Shown here: positions 61,551-64,000 of the stretch, piece after piece
How the letters are laid out: every line of letters begins with the position of its first letter
How positions within the stretch are numbered: position 1 is the stretch's first letter
NCBI RefSeq assembly: GCF_964222135.1
Contig: NZ_CAXQBR010000051.1
Span: forward strand, 32,451-96,450
Length of the DNA: 64,000 nt
Reading direction: 5' to 3'
DNA from: Euzebya sp.
GTDB taxonomy: Bacteria > Actinomycetota > Nitriliruptoria > Euzebyales > Euzebyaceae
Notes under the pieces: model-generated
Told to the model about the DNA's origin: nothing
The model's input: the letters and a program-made list of their open reading frames with translations, nothing else
The model's database searches: none
Program-made: the position numbers and the translations under genes

Positions 61551-62672
61551 GCGCGTCCGGGCTGCGCGAGCGGGGTGGTGCCGCCGGCCTGCTGAGCCGG
61601 TTGACCACCGGGACCGCGACCGTCTTCGCGCTGCTGGTCGTCCTGCTCGTCGTCATCACGATCCTGAACCCCGGGTTCGCCCGACCGCCGTCGCTGATGG
61701 CGTTCCTGCGGGCAGCCGCACCCCTGGTCGTCCTGGCGGTCGGGCAGTACCTGGTCATCGTCGCCGGCGAGCTCGACCTGTCCGTCGGCGCGCTGGTCGG
61801 GGCCCAGGTCGTGTTCGCCGCGCGCATGATCGACGGGGTGGAGGGCCGGACCTGGTCGGTGATCGCGGCGATGCTCGCCATCGGCCTGCTCGTCGGACTG
61901 GTCAACGGCCTGATCACGACCCTGCTGCGCGTGCCGTCGTTCATCACCACCCTCGGCACCCTGCTCGTGCTGTTCGGCGCGGTGCGCCTGTGGACCGGGG
62001 GCGCGCCCACCGGTGCGCTCAGCGAGAGCTTCCGGCAGTGGGGGCGACAGGGCATCGACATGCCGGTCCTCCGCCAGCTGCCCTACGCCCTGCTGATCGC
62101 GCTCGTGATCGCCGTGCTCGCGACGCTGCTGATGCGCGCGCCGTACGGCCGGACGCTGGTCGCGACCGGCGACAACGACGTCGCTGCCGCGTTCGCCGGC
62201 GTGCGGGTCTGGCGGGTCCGCACCGTCGCGTTCGTGCTGTCGTCCCTGCTGGCCACCGTCGCGGCGATCCTGATCGGCGGGTTCGCCGGCGTGACCGCGC
62301 AGGTCGGCCAGGGCCTCGAGTTCACCGCGATCACGGCCGTCGTGCTCGGCGGCGTGGTCCTCGGCGGCGGCCGCGGGACCGTCATGGGCGCCATCGCCGG
62401 TGCCCTCGCCTACCAGGCGATCGAGCGCCTCTTCACCCAGCTCGCGCTGCCCTCCACGGCCCGCCCAGCCCTCCAGGGCGTGATCATCATCGCCGCTGTC
62501 GCCTGGGCCGCGCGCGACACCTCCCGCTCCGGTCGCAGTCCGGTCACCGGCCACACCCGGCACCGACGCCCAGCCGCACACCGACTCCGGCGGCGATGCC
62601 GGCGCCGGCGGCGCGACCGCGGACCCACCAGACCCACGACCGACCGAACGACCGATGAGGGAGCCACGATGA
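61547..62672 (+). CDS. Sugar ABC importer permease 2, RbsC-like, with no in-frame stop as read
   Basis: A second CUT2 permease: LVVLAVGQYLVIVAGELDLSVGALVGAQ, GLVNGLITTLLRVPSFITTLGTLLVLFG, TLVATGDNDVAAAFAGVRVWRVRTVAFVLSSL, and ITAVVLGGVVLGGGRGTVMGAIAGALAYQAIERLF. Conserved sequence ends near VIIIAAVAWAARD (about 62515). After this the frame has an Arg-rich tail and no stop, and runs directly into the binding-protein gene. One base over, the tail reads as GC3-rich, acidic sequence (TDSGGDAGAGGATADPPD) ending in a TGA that overlaps the next ATG, as elsewhere in this operon. A one-base insertion near 62515-62540 is the simplest explanation. Starts at GTG. Confidence 0.85.
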
Positions 62673-63967
62673 AGCCGACACCGAAGCTGCTGCTCGCCTG
62701 CCTGATCGCCATGGCCATGGCGATCGCGGGCTGCACGACCGACGAGCCCGCCGAGGAGTCGGGAGACGCCGGCGAGGACGCCGCCGCGACCGAGGCCGCC
62801 GACGAGGAGCCGGCGGACGAGGAGCCGGCGGACGAGGAGCCCGCCGCCACCGAGGGCGGGGAGGAGGCCGCCGAGGGCGGCGCCGAGGAGGGCGAGTTCT
62901 TCGTCCGCGAGGACTACGAGCGCCAGCTGGCCCAGCGCGACGTCGAGCCCGAGGGCGACCCCGCCGAGCCGTGGCTGCAGGCCATCGACCCGGAGATGGT
63001 GGACACCTCCGAGTACGCCGTCGAGGAGGACGGGCAGACCCTCTGCTTCTCGAACGCGTCGATCTCGAACCCCTGGCGCGTGACCGGCTGGATCACGATG
63101 CAGCAGCAGGTCGAGGTCTTCCAGGAGTCAGGTGAGATCGGCGAGTTCCGCGTCGCGGACGCCGCCGACGACGACAACCAGCAGATCTCCGACATCCAGT
63201 CCTTCATCGACTCCGGTGACTGCGGCGCGATCATCATCTCGCCGTCCACCACCGCCACCCTCACCCCGATCGTCGAGGAGGCCTGCGCCAGCGGCGTCCC
63301 GGTCATCGTCTTCGACCGCGGCGTCAACACCGACTGCATGGTCACCTTCATCCACCCCATCGGCGGCTACGCGTACGGCGCCGACGGCGCGGAGTTCCTG
63401 GTCGAGAACCTGGAGGAGGGCGACACCGTCCTCGCGCTCCGCATCCTCCCGGGCGTCGACGTCCTCGAGAACCGCTGGGCCGCGGCGCAGGAGATCTTCG
63501 CCGACTCCGGCCTCGAGGTCCTCGGCGACGAGTTCACCGGCGGTGACGCCGCCCAGATCAAGGACATCGTCACCCAGTACCTGCAGCGCGGCGACGTCGA
63601 CGGCATCTGGATGGACGCCGGCGACGGGTCCGTGGCGGCCCTCGAGGCCTTCGAGGACGCCGGCGTCGACTACCCCGTGATGGTCGGGGAGGACGAGATG
63701 AGCTTCCTGCGCAAGTGGGAGGAGACGGGCATCACCGCGATCGCCCCGGTCTACTCGAACTTCCAGTGGCGCACGCCGGTCATCGCCGCGGTCCGGATCT
63801 GGGACGGCGAGGAGGTCCCGAGCGAATGGGTCCTGCCCCAGGAGCCGATCACCGAGGACCAGCTGGGGGAGTTCCTCGAGGCGAACGCCGACATGCCGAG
63901 CCTGCACTACGCGAAGTTCGGCGGCGAGGACCTGCCCGGGTTCCCCGAGGCCTGGACCGACCGCTAG
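62669..63967 (+). CDS. Sugar ABC importer solute-binding lipoprotein, RbsB-like (432 aa)
   Basis: ATG preceded six bases upstream by GAGGGAG. The lipobox is IAGC near residue 22. A 60-residue acidic spacer includes three ADEEP units. The Peripla_BP_4 fold follows: LCFSNASISNPWRVTGW, IQSFIDSGDCGAIIISPSTTATL, ACASGVPVIVFDRGVN, then EFLVENLEEGDTVLALRILPGVDVLENRWAAAQEIFAD and GIWMDAGDGSVAALEAFEDAG. Aromatic residues and Asp/Arg of the sugar site are plausible. As read it is in frame with the preceding permease with no intervening stop; a fused polypeptide would put the signal sequence in mid-chain and is unlikely. Confidence 0.92.
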   Translation: MKPTPKLLLACLIAMAMAIAGCTTDEPAEESGDAGEDAAATEAADEEPADEEPADEEPAATEGGEEAAEGGAEEGEFFVREDYERQLAQRDVEPEGDPAEPWLQAIDPEMVDTSEYAVEEDGQTLCFSNASISNPWRVTGWITMQQQVEVFQESGEIGEFRVADAADDDNQQISDIQSFIDSGDCGAIIISPSTTATLTPIVEEACASGVPVIVFDRGVNTDCMVTFIHPIGGYAYGADGAEFLVENLEEGDTVLALRILPGVDVLENRWAAAQEIFADSGLEVLGDEFTGGDAAQIKDIVTQYLQRGDVDGIWMDAGDGSVAALEAFEDAGVDYPVMVGEDEMSFLRKWEETGITAIAPVYSNFQWRTPVIAAVRIWDGEEVPSEWVLPQEPITEDQLGEFLEANADMPSLHYAKFGGEDLPGFPEAWTDR

Positions 63968-63985
63968 GCGACCACGACCTGTCGC

Positions 63986-64000
63986 GGGGGGGGGGGGGGG
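63986..64000. repeat. Run of at least 15 G at the window end
   Basis: A homopolymer that reaches the last base, 18 bases after the binding-protein stop. Either a true tract with no visible role or a sequencing/assembly artefact such as no-signal base calling. Confidence 0.85.

Noticed and set aside
60698..63967. One giant protein of more than 1000 residues
   Set aside because: The first 280 codons are in the wrong frame of permease 1, and the rest joins a permease to a lipoprotein with its own ribosome site and signal sequence.

Overview
The window is chromosomal DNA from a very GC-rich actinobacterium. Support: G- and C-saturated third codon positions, many GTG starts, 4-base GTGA/ATGA gene overlaps, an MtrAB/VanRS-type signalling style, a PASTA-less Ser/Thr kinase, CWB2 cell-wall-binding repeats, Lon with an actinobacterial-type upstream palindrome, and ABC sugar systems run by LacI and ROK regulators. 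CWB2 repeats together with haloalkane dehalogenases suggest a deep-branching lineage such as Nitriliruptoria/Euzebyales, but that is inference; no rRNA is present to settle it.

Layout. 1-9.6 kb: a DUF2157 membrane protein pair; a TetR-controlled ABC exporter; a three-gene GTGA-coupled operon around a free-standing PEP-utilising 'mobile' domain; a two-component system divergent from a VanY-type carboxypeptidase; a Doc toxin-antitoxin pair. 9.8-18.1 kb: an integrative mobilisable element in a tRNA-Ser(TGA) gene. It has att repeats at both ends, a MobF relaxase (frameshifted), a low-GC three-gene cargo cassette (TIGR04255 protein, HTH protein, 'QTCDL' protein), a GntR/HutC repressor, an excisionase and a tyrosine integrase. 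An eroded copy of an integrase tail just outside attL shows that the site was used before. 18.2-42 kb: mostly housekeeping and single-function genes: a D-lactate dehydrogenase-like enzyme, tRNA-Ser(GCT), a CWB2 protein, an ArsR/SRPBCC pair whose shared stop/start codon is lost, a pncC-nadE NAD operon, a GNAT-CNNM-GGDEF operon, exonuclease III, YihY, Lon, two small paralogues, two alpha/beta hydrolases with Asp nucleophiles, and an Ada-AlkA/Ogt DNA alkylation-repair operon. 42-49 kb: tRNA-Arg(ACG), then a LacI-SBP-permease-permease-GH3 oligosaccharide operon. 49-56 kb: scattered single genes, including a membrane Ser/Thr kinase with an extracellular Kelch propeller. 56.5-64 kb: a ROK regulator, a Gfo/Idh/MocA dehydrogenase and an RbsABC-like sugar/polyol uptake operon.

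The two sugar loci follow the same plan: a regulator first, catabolic and transport genes translationally coupled behind it, and palindromic operators upstream of the regulator. The mobile element appears to run its own circuit: the GntR/HutC repressor gene lies immediately before a near-perfect HutC-type operator in front of xis-int.

The strongest candidate for something undescribed is the AT-richer three-gene cassette at 13.06-15.49 kb carried by the mobile element. A second is a paired 37-bp stem-loop repeat found at two loci with exactly the same 36-bp internal spacing. Several reading-frame anomalies (relaxase, ArsR/SRPBCC, RbsC-like permease) and homopolymer runs (C13, terminal G15) need raw-read confirmation before any biological meaning is attached.
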